Part shown: piece by piece, positions 25,201 to 34,215 of the stretch | Layout: each line of letters opens with the position of its first letter | Position numbering within the stretch: position 1 is the stretch's first letter | Source of the DNA: Aestuariibaculum marinum | GTDB taxonomy: Bacteria; Bacteroidota; Bacteroidia; Flavobacteriales; Flavobacteriaceae | Direction: 5' to 3' | Length of the DNA stretch: 64,000 nt | NCBI RefSeq assembly: GCF_014596975.1 | Contig: NZ_JACVXD010000001.1 | Span: 306,928-370,927, forward strand | The notes under the pieces: generated by a model | Seen by the model: the letters and a program-made list of their open reading frames with translations, nothing else | Database searches by the model: none | Told to the model about the DNA's origin: nothing | Translations under genes and position numbers: made by a program

Positions 25201-25793
25201 CGCCAGGTTACGGATTAGATGAAGTACACTTGTATATTGGCTGCGAAATGTATCCGGAGAAAAAAGAAACTCCAACAGTAGCTCCAGGTCAGTATACCTT
25301 TGTTGCTGGCAATCTGGAACATGCAGATATATGGACTTCAGATAATGCAACCATTTCAGCAACAGGAGGCTTCTATGTCATAGCGCATTCCGTTGCCTGT
25401 GGAGAGGAAATTCCTGAAGGTAGTTTTATTCCAACATCACCAATGGAACACGGTAGTTTCAATGGAGGTACTGATGCAGATTGTGAAGTTGATGTTGTTT
25501 GGGGTAAAGTAACAGACTCTAAAGTAGATGTTACAGCCTATCCAGTACCTTATGAAAATGAGGTTAATATTAGCTACAAGTTTGAGTATGATACTGATGT
25601 TAATATCGATATTTTTGATCTGAAAGGCGCTTTAATTAAAAGAGCAGCTAACACCAATTATATGAAAGGTGTTCGTGAGCAAACCAAGTTCGATTTATCT
25701 CATGTAGACGACCAGATGTTGTTGGTTAGATTAACAACAGCGAAAGGTACCATAGTTAAGAAAATTGTTTCAAGCAAGAAGCAAAAGCATTAG
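22212..25793 (+). CDS. Large secreted/surface protein with Ig-like repeats and T9SS C-terminal domain
   Basis: 1,193 residues from the ATG at 22212; another in-frame ATG at 22218 is equally possible, and the frame is open further upstream. A signal peptide follows a basic N-terminus (SLVLFMLFLFSVTAVKAQ). The body is Thr/Asp-rich with PKD/Ig-like segments (ADTTPDDPGTYSYAWEY; VTNSNECYEDAELVITI). Two 81-residue segments in the middle are almost identical. The last 80 residues (VTAYPVPYENEVNISYKFEY ... VKKIV) are a type A T9SS sorting domain. It is expected to be secreted through T9SS and attached to the cell surface; an adhesion or matrix role is inferred. Confidence 0.85.
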   Translation: MLMNNFTQRFTNRTAYCCWLTKHVKRAASLVLFMLFLFSVTAVKAQVLVDTKTTVLADFGVDGDAYHQEISLWPTVSIPNPTIDPSFIDGTDDWIGPVPNGNTTTSDDDSPEGSGVIKYLDEFGAYLPEVNKILSGLNKTAELRMNADLYSEPDGNGTWIDAAYIRDNYVSGNNQDSTVFAQSINKNFDDPRSWTFKTGDVPAKTDIIDVFGHLRRAPDPGPGLPTVSDSEYAFLAASTADADGSNHLDFEYYRKKIDFIGGAIVYEDAADEDPLNNINCGHSTYSFDGTGNVLTHGDVLLSVDYQDGGRTAEVTLLAWIDRTEFPNNNAMTIFNGLNDRPFDFVISNDNFTACTNAFDSTVEANYGYAQIKLREDLGPLVPDAVHTQLNNTGTTTAPPWGTIDSGGNLIMNYPTDTFVEIAVNATLLGFDTRSTPGCDSGLGSVMVKSRSSHSWTSSLKDMGGPFDLGDQPELKVEIAGGAACVGDNPVILTADTTPDDPGTYSYAWEYDNNGTWDSAPGPNASSTYEASTALAGTTTYRVLVTRLGGCTATSNEVDVVISGPPGFTPHAFSICENEIEDIEETDLSDYNDNVRTNSLFSVTWYKAPTRSLADVITTIGDIILTLGDNLFYARITNNVTGCYVDTQLTLTIDEQATVSDATDAFCDADQSDTTLSDYDAEVGNGDSVVWYSDIARTMMVTTTGDLSVGSHTFYARVTNSNECYEDAELVITIYAQPDVDDATDAFCDADQSDTTLSDYDAEVGNGDSVVWYSDIARTMMVTTTGDLSVGSHTFYARVTNSNECYEDAELVITINENPSCTAGNDPAQCPGALDINVWVTPTTGDVADYDFEWTGPGAAYLDDTTSPTPVFLNSGVLPGDYYLEVEITNKVTLCSSTCNTTVTIQDCVVDCGTAFGVAITPEGEVDDSISRCFRLDGFSRWGWTNFISDFGTYTLELYQGAGKCDLNKGTYVGTATVTYSQIGLTDEGEVNVVYDMAPGYGLDEVHLYIGCEMYPEKKETPTVAPGQYTFVAGNLEHADIWTSDNATISATGGFYVIAHSVACGEEIPEGSFIPTSPMEHGSFNGGTDADCEVDVVWGKVTDSKVDVTAYPVPYENEVNISYKFEYDTDVNIDIFDLKGALIKRAANTNYMKGVREQTKFDLSHVDDQMLLVRLTTAKGTIVKKIVSSKKQKH
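24189..24649 (+). repeat. Perfect 218-bp direct repeat inside the surface-protein gene (period 243 bp)
   Basis: Bases 24189-24406 and 24432-24649 are identical over 218 bp as read by eye, separated by 25 bp. The period is 243 bp, exactly 81 codons, so the frame is kept and one Ig-like unit is duplicated. Absence of even synonymous differences implies a very recent duplication or gene conversion. Confidence 0.92.
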
Positions 25794-25814
25794 AAAATAG
25801 CAAATATTAAAATG

Positions 25815-25846
25815 AAAGAGCAGCCACCAGGCTGCTCTTTTTTGTT
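25815..25846 (+). terminator. Terminator of the large surface-protein gene
   Basis: AAAGAGCAGCC, loop ACCA, GGCTGCTCTTT, then a T run; perfect 11-bp stem. It is also positioned to stop the convergent gene. Confidence 0.88.
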
Positions 25847-25860
25847 TTTAAATTATCGCA

Positions 25861-27234
25861 TTAGTTTTTTATAAACTTTATTACAGTCCCTATTTCGTTA
25901 AATTTTAATAAATACATCCCCTTGTTTAAAGTGGACACATCCAAAGTGTTTTTATCTTGTAACCTAGTATTCATAACCAAATGACCTAATATATCATAGA
26001 TAGAAATACTAGAATTAGTATCGTTAAAATTATTGAAATTTAATTTATTTTTAGATGGATTGGGGTAAATTTGAATGGCAGTTACGTCTGTGTTTTTTAC
26101 ACTCAATGATTTTGAAACTGTCGTGTTCTCAAACCAGTTTAAATGATTCTCAGCTAAAGAAATAGTTGCGATATCCAAATCGCCATCATTGTCAAAATCA
26201 TTAACAGTAATAGAGTAAATATCATTTTGAGAGCCATCAATAAGCGTTTCACTTGAAGGGTTCGAAGATTTGTATAAGGTTAACTGGTCGTTAGCATTTC
26301 CGCTTGAGTAACCAACTATGACATCTTTCTTAGAATCATTATCAATGTCTGCTATAGCGGTGGCTGAAGGAGATTGATTTGAGGTTGTTAATATGGTTTC
26401 TGTAAAACTACCATCATTCTGTTTTTTATAATAAGCAGGGTTTGTGGTGGTGTTTAATTTAACAATTTCCAGATAGCCATCATTATCAACATCTCCAAAT
26501 GCGATATCCTGTATTAAAAGGTTACCACTGGAAACATTATTGGCTTCTGCAGTAAATGAAACACTACCTGTTTGAGATAGATTGTTGTTAAATAATTTGG
26601 CGGCATAATTATACTTATAAGCAATAACGATATCGAGATCACCGTCTTTATCGTAATCTCCAAGATCGAAATCTCTTGGGCCAGATGTAATACTACTAAT
26701 AATATTTGCATTTCCAAAGTTACCTGAACCATCATTAGAATACCAGGCAACAAGGTTAGATACAGGGGCAGAAACAACCACATCCATAGTGTTATTTCCA
26801 TCGATATCAGCAACCTTAACCGTAAATGCTTCCTGTAATCCGCTGGAAATTAATTTTTCAGAACTAAAATTTCCATTACCATCATTTTGAAACCAAACTA
26901 AACGTTCTCCGCTATTAGAAGTGGCAACAATATCATTATCAGAATCTTTATCTAAATCGGCAATAGCTAGTCCGTAAACTTTAGGAAGATTACTTGATAC
27001 GAGAGTCTGTAAACTAAATGTACCATTACCATTATTTTTATACCATTCAATGGTATTACCAGAAGAGGTTCCAATAACAATATCGATATAATTATCATTA
27101 TCTATTAATCCTGAGGCGATCACCCGAGGTGTTGCTCCTGTGTTTGAATTAATGGTTTGTTTAGGGCCGAAAGGTGATTGGCTAAAAGTAAGTGTGCTAT
27201 AACAAAAAACAGCAACAAGTAATAATGTTCTCAT
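25861..27234 (-). CDS. Secreted FG-GAP/VCBS-repeat protein with T9SS sorting domain
   Basis: 457 residues from the ATG at 27234, chosen because it gives a clean signal peptide (TLLLVAVFCYSTLTFSQ). At least seven repeats of the FG-GAP/VCBS type, each with a D-x-D-x-D-G-x-x-D calcium-binding loop (for example VADIDGNNTMDVVV and FGDVDNDGYLEIVKL), would form a beta-propeller. The C-terminal 75 residues (IQIYPNPSKNKLNF ... GTVIKFIKN) are a type A T9SS sorting domain. It is probably a secreted, surface-attached protein; the ligand is unknown. Confidence 0.88.
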   Translation of the reverse strand: MRTLLLVAVFCYSTLTFSQSPFGPKQTINSNTGATPRVIASGLIDNDNYIDIVIGTSSGNTIEWYKNNGNGTFSLQTLVSSNLPKVYGLAIADLDKDSDNDIVATSNSGERLVWFQNDGNGNFSSEKLISSGLQEAFTVKVADIDGNNTMDVVVSAPVSNLVAWYSNDGSGNFGNANIISSITSGPRDFDLGDYDKDGDLDIVIAYKYNYAAKLFNNNLSQTGSVSFTAEANNVSSGNLLIQDIAFGDVDNDGYLEIVKLNTTTNPAYYKKQNDGSFTETILTTSNQSPSATAIADIDNDSKKDVIVGYSSGNANDQLTLYKSSNPSSETLIDGSQNDIYSITVNDFDNDGDLDIATISLAENHLNWFENTTVSKSLSVKNTDVTAIQIYPNPSKNKLNFNNFNDTNSSISIYDILGHLVMNTRLQDKNTLDVSTLNKGMYLLKFNEIGTVIKFIKN

Positions 27235-27712
27235 AATCAATAGTTTAATTTGGAATAAAAATAACAATAAATACATTTAATCGGATAAAATATAATTTTT
27301 ATCGATAAAAAACATGTATTATTAACATTTGTGTAGGATTATGAGTATGATTTTAAAAATAAGTATGCTATTAATCTATCCGTTCAATCATTATCCCACC
27401 TGCTATTTTAGATTTATTTCGGGCAAAAATAACTAAATCTCTGAAAACTAATTAATTAAACAAGGTTAGTTATTAACAAGTTATCATTAAAGAAAAATTG
27501 TACCAGACTTAAATAAAATGGATTACAATTTAATTTTTAGAAATATTCACTGTTTTGGTGTGTATTTCGACGATGTTTTAAAGGTTTTATCTATTATCTT
27601 ATTGTCTTTTCTTTTTTTGAAATAACTTTAAGAGAGTTTCTTAAAATGCTTGTTTAGTGATTCTTAAGGTGCTGTTTTTGCTTTTTTGAGACCTGTAAAA
27701 CCTTATGAGTAT
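27235..27712. other. Divergent intergenic region, promoters not resolved
   Basis: 478 bases between two divergent secreted-protein genes. Strongly AT-rich. I see no ORF, RNA gene or clear TTG/TAnnTTTG pair, although both genes must start transcription here. Confidence 0.4.
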
Positions 27713-30700
27713 ATGAAAAAAATTACTTTATTACTTCTTGTAATTATAATTTATCAGCATTCAGTCATCGCACAATGCATCAACTCCACGTTAAATGCAT
27801 CCACAACCTTAATGCCTAATAGTGGTTTTGTTGAAGAAATTGCTTCAAATCAGGAAACTTCAGAATTTACCGAAGTAGCAGGATTAATTATAGGGCATGA
27901 TTATAGGTTTACCAGTACGCATAATAGTGGAACGGTAGATGATTTTATTACAATTACCGATATCACCAACGGTACGGTTATCGCCTCAGGTACATCATCA
28001 GTGTCAACTACCAATTTGCAATATACCGTGGTTAGAGTCCATATAAGTACTGATAATGTGTGTGGAACAGATTTATTTTTTCATAAAACAACTATAGAAA
28101 ATTTAACGAATGCATCTTTAGCATGTTATCAGCCTGTTGTTACCGCGAACGATGTTACATATAAATCAGACACCAGAATAGATTTTAAATGGAGTGCACC
28201 TGCGAGTAGCTCACCTGTGGGTTATGATTGGGAAATTGGTTTAAATGGTTTTGAAGTTGAAACCGGAACTGAAGTTATAGCTGGTTCTACCGTAGCTCCA
28301 ACCACAAATGATAGTTCCGGTGATGTTTTAACTGCGGGATTAACATATCAGTTATATTTAAGATCAGATTGTGGCGACGGTAATACAAGCGCATGGTTAG
28401 GCCCATTTACATTTGTTACGAACGCTGTAGAACCTCCTGTAAATGATTATTGTTCTGGAGCTATTTCAATTTTAGAAGAAACAGGGAAAGCCAATGAAAC
28501 AGAGGCCACACCTATTGCGGGAGATTTAAATGGAGGTGCAGGAACAGATGTGGATGCTGAAACCTGTAACGGCAGCACAGGAAATGCGAGAGACGATGTC
28601 TGGTATTCATTTTTGGCCCAGACTCAGGATATAAATATTTTGGTTGTACCTAATGCTAGTGTCGATTTTATTGTCACTTTATATTCAGGAGATTGCAATG
28701 GCTTATCTTATATATCATGTAGTGATGATGATTCCTCAACAAAAAACGAGCAAATTACTTATTCAAATTTAAACATTGGTGATACCTATTATATTCGAGT
28801 GTATTATTTTAACACGTCTATTTCGGTAGACAGGACATTTAATTTAAAATTATGGTCCTCAACGGCAACCACAGATTTAGATAGTGATGGTTATGCCGAT
28901 ACTGTAGATTGCGATGATACCAATGCTGCCATTTATCAACCTGTTATGTACTACGAAGACAATGATTTAGATGGATACGGCTCAGGCATTGAAGTCATGC
29001 GATGCGAATTAACACCTTCCGCAGGCGTTTCCACAAATAATACAGATTGTGATGATACTGATTCAGCTATAAATCCAGATACCCTTTGGTATGCCGATGG
29101 TGATGGTGATGGGTATGGTGATATTAATAGCACGCTAACGCAATGCTCTAAACCCGACAATTATGTTTCAAACAGTGAAGATTGTGATGATACTGATGCA
29201 GCTATAAATCCAGGTACTCTTTGGTATGCTGATGGCGATGGTGATGGTTATGGAGATATCAATACTACGATAACACAATGCACTAAACCTAATAATTATG
29301 TTTCAAACAGTGAAGATTGTGATGATACAGATGCAGCTATAAATCCAGATACCCTTTGGTATGCTGATGGCGATGGTGATGGTTATGGGGATATCAATAC
29401 TACGATAACACAATGCACTAAACCCGACAATTATGTGTCAAATAGTGAAGATTGTGATGATACTGATGCAGCAATAAATCCAGATGCCCTTTGGTATGCA
29501 GATAGCGATGGTGATGGTTATGGGGATATCAATACTACGATAACACAATGCACTAACCCCGACAATTATGTGTCAAATAGTGAAGATTGTGATGATACTG
29601 ATGCAGCAATAAATCCAGATGCCCTTTGGTATGCAGATAGCGATGGCGATACTTATGGAGATGCCTCAGATAGTATGGTTTCCTGTAATCAACCGGATGG
29701 CTATGTTTTAAATAGTTCAGACTGCGATGATACCGACCCTGATATTAATCCATCTGCATCAGAGATTCCGAGCAACGGGGTAGATGAAAATTGTGACGGA
29801 GTCGATATTTATTTATGGTTTGAAGATGCCGATGGAGATGGTTATGGAAATCCTGAAGTAAGTCAGCAGGCACTTGAGCAACCGACAGGATTTGTGTCAA
29901 ATAGTTCAGATTGCGACGATACAAATGTCGCAATTCATGAACCTATTACATATTATGTAGACAATGACCGGGATGGTTACGGATCAAGCGAAACAGCCGA
30001 ATTATGCGAATTAACTGCACCTCACGGATTTTCGACTAACAATACCGATTGTGATGATGATAATAATGCTATACACCCTGGAGCAATAGAAATTTGTGAT
30101 GATATAGATAATGATTGCGACGGACTTACAGATGATGATGACCCAAATGTTGCAGGGCAAAGCACCTGGTTTGCTGATGCCGACGGCGATACTTATGGAG
30201 ATGGCTCAGTTAGCGTATTGTCGTGTAGTCAGCCAGACGGTTATGTTTCTAATAGTTTAGATTGTGATGATACCGATGATGCTATACACCCCGGAGCAGT
30301 AGAGATTTGTGATGGTATAGATAATGATTGCGACGGACTTACAGATGATGATGACCCAAATGTTACAGGGCAAAGCACCTGGTATGCTGATGCCGATGAT
30401 GATGGTTATGGAGATGGCTCAGTTAGCATTTTGTCGTGTAGTCAACCCGATGGTTATGTTTCTGATAATACCGATTGCGACGATACAAATGCGGCAATTC
30501 ATGAACCTATAACATATTATGTGGATAATGATGGTGATGGTTATGGTTCTGCTCAAACAGCTGATATATGTGCAATTATTGCCCCAACAGGATTTTCTGC
30601 TTTTAGTGGTGATTCTGATGACGCAGACCCAGATGTTAATCCTGATGCTACCGAAATTTGTGATGGGATAGATAATAATAGTGACGGACAAATAGATGAA

Positions 30701-31090
30701 GGTTTCACCGATACCGATGGAGATGGTGTTGCCGACTGCGTGGATGTATGTCCTGGTTTTGACGATGCGGTCGATACTAATAACAATAATATACCAGACG
30801 GGTGTGAAAGTTTAAGCTTAAATACAAATGCGTTAAACCATTTAGCAATACAGCCCAATCCGTTTAACGCAGACATTTTTATTCAAATACCACAACATTA
30901 TACATACACGAGTTTTGAGGTAATCATTTATGATTTAAATGGCAGAGCGGTGTTAAGTAAGCGTGTTCAAAGTCACAATCACCAAATTGAAATTAATAAC
31001 CTTCATATATTTCAGCAGGGCATGTATTTAATTAAAATAAGTAATTCTGAAACCAGTGAATTTACGATAAGACAAATGATTAAATTTTAA
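27713..31090 (+). CDS. Secreted MopE-like Asp/Cys-repeat protein with T9SS sorting domain
   Basis: 1,125 residues from the ATG at 27713, which starts a signal peptide (ITLLLLVIIIYQHSVIAQ). A fibronectin III-like and a pre-peptidase-like domain cover about residues 30-390. From about 395 to 1,040 there are at least ten repeats of a DCDDT-x-A-INP ... WY-x-D-x-D-G-D-G-YGD type, resembling the MopE-type putative metal-binding motif, with many Asp and paired Cys. The end (LAIQPNPFNADIFIQIP ... TIRQMIKF) is a T9SS sorting domain. The repeats probably bind calcium or another metal and form a rigid surface stalk; that is inference. Confidence 0.87.
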   Translation: MKKITLLLLVIIIYQHSVIAQCINSTLNASTTLMPNSGFVEEIASNQETSEFTEVAGLIIGHDYRFTSTHNSGTVDDFITITDITNGTVIASGTSSVSTTNLQYTVVRVHISTDNVCGTDLFFHKTTIENLTNASLACYQPVVTANDVTYKSDTRIDFKWSAPASSSPVGYDWEIGLNGFEVETGTEVIAGSTVAPTTNDSSGDVLTAGLTYQLYLRSDCGDGNTSAWLGPFTFVTNAVEPPVNDYCSGAISILEETGKANETEATPIAGDLNGGAGTDVDAETCNGSTGNARDDVWYSFLAQTQDINILVVPNASVDFIVTLYSGDCNGLSYISCSDDDSSTKNEQITYSNLNIGDTYYIRVYYFNTSISVDRTFNLKLWSSTATTDLDSDGYADTVDCDDTNAAIYQPVMYYEDNDLDGYGSGIEVMRCELTPSAGVSTNNTDCDDTDSAINPDTLWYADGDGDGYGDINSTLTQCSKPDNYVSNSEDCDDTDAAINPGTLWYADGDGDGYGDINTTITQCTKPNNYVSNSEDCDDTDAAINPDTLWYADGDGDGYGDINTTITQCTKPDNYVSNSEDCDDTDAAINPDALWYADSDGDGYGDINTTITQCTNPDNYVSNSEDCDDTDAAINPDALWYADSDGDTYGDASDSMVSCNQPDGYVLNSSDCDDTDPDINPSASEIPSNGVDENCDGVDIYLWFEDADGDGYGNPEVSQQALEQPTGFVSNSSDCDDTNVAIHEPITYYVDNDRDGYGSSETAELCELTAPHGFSTNNTDCDDDNNAIHPGAIEICDDIDNDCDGLTDDDDPNVAGQSTWFADADGDTYGDGSVSVLSCSQPDGYVSNSLDCDDTDDAIHPGAVEICDGIDNDCDGLTDDDDPNVTGQSTWYADADDDGYGDGSVSILSCSQPDGYVSDNTDCDDTNAAIHEPITYYVDNDGDGYGSAQTADICAIIAPTGFSAFSGDSDDADPDVNPDATEICDGIDNNSDGQIDEGFTDTDGDGVADCVDVCPGFDDAVDTNNNNIPDGCESLSLNTNALNHLAIQPNPFNADIFIQIPQHYTYTSFEVIIYDLNGRAVLSKRVQSHNHQIEINNLHIFQQGMYLIKISNSETSEFTIRQMIKF
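29042..29716 (+). repeat. Tandem 135-bp (45-codon) repeat array within the MopE-like gene
   Basis: Five consecutive units with an exact 135-bp period; the common segment attgtgatgat recurs at 29046, 29181, 29316, 29451 and 29586. Neighbouring units differ at only a few bases, while repeats outside this block are diverged. The array should be prone to in-frame copy-number change. Confidence 0.9.
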
Positions 31091-31102
31091 AAAAGATGTT
31101 TA

Positions 31103-31142
31103 ATACCAACAAAGGCTACTGAAAAGTAGCCTTTGTTGGTAT
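31103..31142. terminator. Long perfect hairpin between convergent genes
   Basis: 18-bp perfect stem with a GAAA tetraloop (31121-31124) between two convergent secreted-protein genes. There is no strong T run on either side, but the stem is unusually long. Probably a bidirectional terminator or mRNA 3'-end stabiliser. Confidence 0.75.
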
Positions 31143-31145
31143 AGC

Positions 31146-32366
31146 TTATTTTATAATTAGCTTTTTAGACATTGTATGTAAACCATCGTATACTTTCAGG
31201 AAATAAAATCCATGAGATAAGTTTGAAACATCCAATTGTAAATGGCTGTTTTCAATTATTTTTTGTGTCCTCAATACTAATTTCCCTTGAATGTTATAAA
31301 TGCTAATATCAAGATTATTGTTTGTTCCAGACTTAAACTTCAAGTTCACCGAAGATTGTGCGGGATTTGGAAATAAGACAAAATCCTGAGATAAAAAATC
31401 TTTGTCATCAAGACTGGAAATGTCTGTGGCACATATATTAAATGTTCCGGTTTCTAAATTATCAAGCGACCATATTCTAACAAAAATAGTTTCGTTTCGA
31501 CGTCCAAACAGTTCAATGCGCTCAAAATTTTCATTGGTTATTATTCCGCTATCATCATCACAGGTGATTTCTGATAAACCAGCTGTACAGTTACCGGATT
31601 CATTTTCAGAATAAACCGCCATAACCGCATCGGTTATTGAGTTATCAGTGTCCTCATAGGTTTCTATGGCTATATCATAATCTTTAGTATCGTCTAATAC
31701 AATTTTAAACCATACATCGTCGTTCCCATTCCCACAATTTGAAACAGCAACACCAGAGTTAGTAGCTCTGAAATTCGAGCCAATTATGGGAGAGCATGAG
31801 GTGTTTAATGTAAGTTGTATAGCTGTGTCGCAATTATCGTTGGTCGCCTCCAGAGGTGGTTCTACGGCATATGCACATATTCTGTGTGTTCCGGCATTGT
31901 CTAGAACGTTGTTTTGCCAAAGTCTTATGTAGATGGTTTCTCCAATAGTTCCCGAAAATGTTATTTTTTCGAATGGAGCCAAGGTAGAATTACCATCGTC
32001 ATTACATTCATAAAGCACCAGATTGTTACAATCTCCGGTATAGATAGCCATGCCACCATTATCAATACTGGTAGGTCCTGAGAAGCTGTCTTTATTGGTT
32101 TCAATGGTTATAGCTCCAGTTGATGGAACAACAGCGGAAAACCAAATATCGTCTCCAACATAATTAGCACAATCCGGATTGGTTATACCGGAATCTGTCT
32201 CATAACCATTAAAGGTAACAGTTTCATAAGTACAGCCTCCATTGGGGTCTACAGTTAGGGCAATTGCTCCAGAACATAAATCATTCGCAGGAGGGGCTTG
32301 TGAAAAAAGTATTTGGCAGCAAAATAACAAGGTAACTTGAATTAAATCAATAGTAGTTTTTTTCAT
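31146..32366 (-). CDS. Secreted protein with two pre-peptidase-like repeats and T9SS sorting domain
   Basis: 406 residues. Signal peptide ends at about QILFSQ. Two related segments of about 130 residues each begin with ND-x-C-x-x-AI-x-LT (residues about 28 and 175) and contain DDIWFSAVVP and DDVWFKIVLD, the pattern of bacterial pre-peptidase C-terminal beta domains. No catalytic domain is present. The final 75 residues (FVLFPNPAQSSVNLKF ... MSKKLIIK) are a T9SS sorting domain. It is the fourth secreted gene of this block; a surface or binding role is likely. Confidence 0.85.
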   Translation of the reverse strand: MKKTTIDLIQVTLLFCCQILFSQAPPANDLCSGAIALTVDPNGGCTYETVTFNGYETDSGITNPDCANYVGDDIWFSAVVPSTGAITIETNKDSFSGPTSIDNGGMAIYTGDCNNLVLYECNDDGNSTLAPFEKITFSGTIGETIYIRLWQNNVLDNAGTHRICAYAVEPPLEATNDNCDTAIQLTLNTSCSPIIGSNFRATNSGVAVSNCGNGNDDVWFKIVLDDTKDYDIAIETYEDTDNSITDAVMAVYSENESGNCTAGLSEITCDDDSGIITNENFERIELFGRRNETIFVRIWSLDNLETGTFNICATDISSLDDKDFLSQDFVLFPNPAQSSVNLKFKSGTNNNLDISIYNIQGKLVLRTQKIIENSHLQLDVSNLSHGFYFLKVYDGLHTMSKKLIIK

Positions 32367-32476
32367 AAATAAATAAGTTTAGGCTTTATTAAATTTATGA
32401 AAAAAAATACCAGATGTTAATTTATTATAGTCTAAGTGTTTAATTATTAGATTAAAAGAAGTTGATTGGCGCGGGT

Positions 32477-33331
32477 TTATAATTTGTAAGTTAATCTATC
32501 GTAATTGACAACCCCAGAAATAATATTCAAAGTATGAAGTTCTTTTTGAGTATTCATAATAGTTTCCTCATCAATTAAACTTTGAGACCATTCGGTGATA
32601 CTTAACCATTCTCTAACATCTTCCAGTTCCTGTTCGTAACGATTGGCTATGGTTTTATCTATATTTGGAATAGATTTAAAATCAGCTGTAGTAGTGTTGA
32701 TAATGTTTAGAATGGTTTTTAGATCCTCTTTATTATTTTCAATAAAATCTTCACGAACTGCAATTACAAAACATGGCCAGGGTGTAGGGCAGTTGCCAAT
32801 ATTTCTGAAAATACCCCGGTCGACAATGGGTTTGGTGGTGAATTTTTCCCACATGAAATAATCGGCAGAACCATTAGTGAGGCCTTCAATGGCGCCATCT
32901 AAATCTTTTATAACTTCAAAATTTAAATCGTTTTCTATATCCCAATGATGGTTTTCAGCATTGATATAGGCCATTAAATGTGATCCTGAACCATAACGAC
33001 TTATTGCAGCTTTGGTTCCTTTTAAATCTTTAACTGTTTTGTAAGGTGAATGATGAGCAACATGAATTCCCCAGTTTAAAGGACTCTGAACAAAAGTTTG
33101 CACAATTTTGCTAGGGTTTCCTTCAATAATATCTTTAATAATACCTTCTGTAAGGATTATGGCAATATCAATTTCTTTTTCACGTAACGCTTTACACATG
33201 GCACCTGTGCCACCCGGATAATCCTTCCAACGCAGATTGATACCCTTTTGCTTGTGTTCACCATTCTTTAATGTTAAATACCAAGGTAAATTAAAATGTT
33301 CCGGCACGCCACCAATAGTAACTTTCTTCAT
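32477..33331 (-). CDS. Periplasmic-binding-protein-like fold, predicted cytoplasmic (Ca3427-like)
   Basis: 284 residues with the type II binding-protein fold: KVTIGGVPEHFNLPWY at the start, then YPGGTGAMCKALREKEIDIAIILTEG, which is like the Ca3427-type PBP2 family as I recall it. There is no signal peptide or lipobox and no transporter genes are adjacent, so it is probably not a transport component. It is the last gene of a tightly packed minus-strand group, 13 bp after the nucleoside phosphorylase. A ligand related to nucleoside or cofactor metabolism is possible but unproven. Confidence 0.7.
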   Translation of the reverse strand: MKKVTIGGVPEHFNLPWYLTLKNGEHKQKGINLRWKDYPGGTGAMCKALREKEIDIAIILTEGIIKDIIEGNPSKIVQTFVQSPLNWGIHVAHHSPYKTVKDLKGTKAAISRYGSGSHLMAYINAENHHWDIENDLNFEVIKDLDGAIEGLTNGSADYFMWEKFTTKPIVDRGIFRNIGNCPTPWPCFVIAVREDFIENNKEDLKTILNIINTTTADFKSIPNIDKTIANRYEQELEDVREWLSITEWSQSLIDEETIMNTQKELHTLNIISGVVNYDRLTYKL

Positions 33332-33344
33332 GAATCCTTCTCTT

Positions 33345-34214
33345 TTAAATGGTAATTTTATTTAGTGTATAAGTTATGAGTTTTTCTATCGTTTCGGAAG
33401 GATTTTTACTAAAATCTCCGGTGGCTCGGTTGGCAATAATGGCATTTAACGACACAGCATGATGTCCTAAAAGTTTGGATAACCCATAAATTGCAGACGT
33501 CTCCATTTCAAGATTTGTCACTGTCATTCCCTGAAAACTAAAACTGTCTATTTTTTTATTTAGATCCGGATCTTGAACTGGAAGGCGTAAAACACGTCCC
33601 TGTGGCCCGTAAAAGCCACCAGCAGTTAGTGTTACACCTTTAAAGATATGATCTTCAATTAGTATGTTTTCTAAAGCTTGACTATTTTTTACTAAAATGG
33701 GTTTTGCTTTGTTTAAATTCCAGCCGGTATGTTTTATAAAAGCGTCTTCATAATCGGGATTACAAATGCGTTCTATACAATAGGAGTGGAGCATACCGTT
33801 AATATCTAAACCCGCGGAGCTTAAGACAAAGCTGTCTACAGGAATTGATGACTGCAATGCTCCTGAAGTTCCAATTCGAATGATATTTAGAGATGTTAAC
33901 TCTTCTTTGGGAGAGCGTGTTTCTAAATCGATATTAACCAATGCGTCCAATTCATTTAAAACAATATCAATATTATCAGGTCCAATACCTGTTGAAACAA
34001 CTGTAATCCGTTTGTCATTTAGTGTTCCGGTATGGGTTTTAAATTCGCGCTTTTGAGTTTTGAACTCAATAGCGTCGAAATGTTTCGAAACTTTTTCAAC
34101 CCGATCCTGATCACCTACTAAAATTATGGTTTGAGCTATATTTTCTGGTTTCAAATTTAAGTGATAAACACTGCCATCAGGATTTAATATTAGTTCGGAA
34201 GCTTTAATACTCAT
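33345..34214 (-). CDS. Nucleoside phosphorylase (uridine phosphorylase-like)
   Basis: 289 residues of the PNP/UDP phosphorylase family. TIILVGDQDRVEKVSKHF is the N-terminal phosphate-site region, STGIGPDNIDIVLNEL a core motif, RIGTSGALQ the phosphate-binding loop and TNLEMETSAIYGLSKLLGH the nucleoside-binding Met-Glu motif. It cleaves nucleosides with phosphate to base and ribose-1-phosphate; purine or pyrimidine preference is not clear. It is separated from the DUF1835 gene by 1 bp. Confidence 0.88.
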   Translation of the reverse strand: MSIKASELILNPDGSVYHLNLKPENIAQTIILVGDQDRVEKVSKHFDAIEFKTQKREFKTHTGTLNDKRITVVSTGIGPDNIDIVLNELDALVNIDLETRSPKEELTSLNIIRIGTSGALQSSIPVDSFVLSSAGLDINGMLHSYCIERICNPDYEDAFIKHTGWNLNKAKPILVKNSQALENILIEDHIFKGVTLTAGGFYGPQGRVLRLPVQDPDLNKKIDSFSFQGMTVTNLEMETSAIYGLSKLLGHHAVSLNAIIANRATGDFSKNPSETIEKLITYTLNKITI

Positions 34215-34215
34215 G

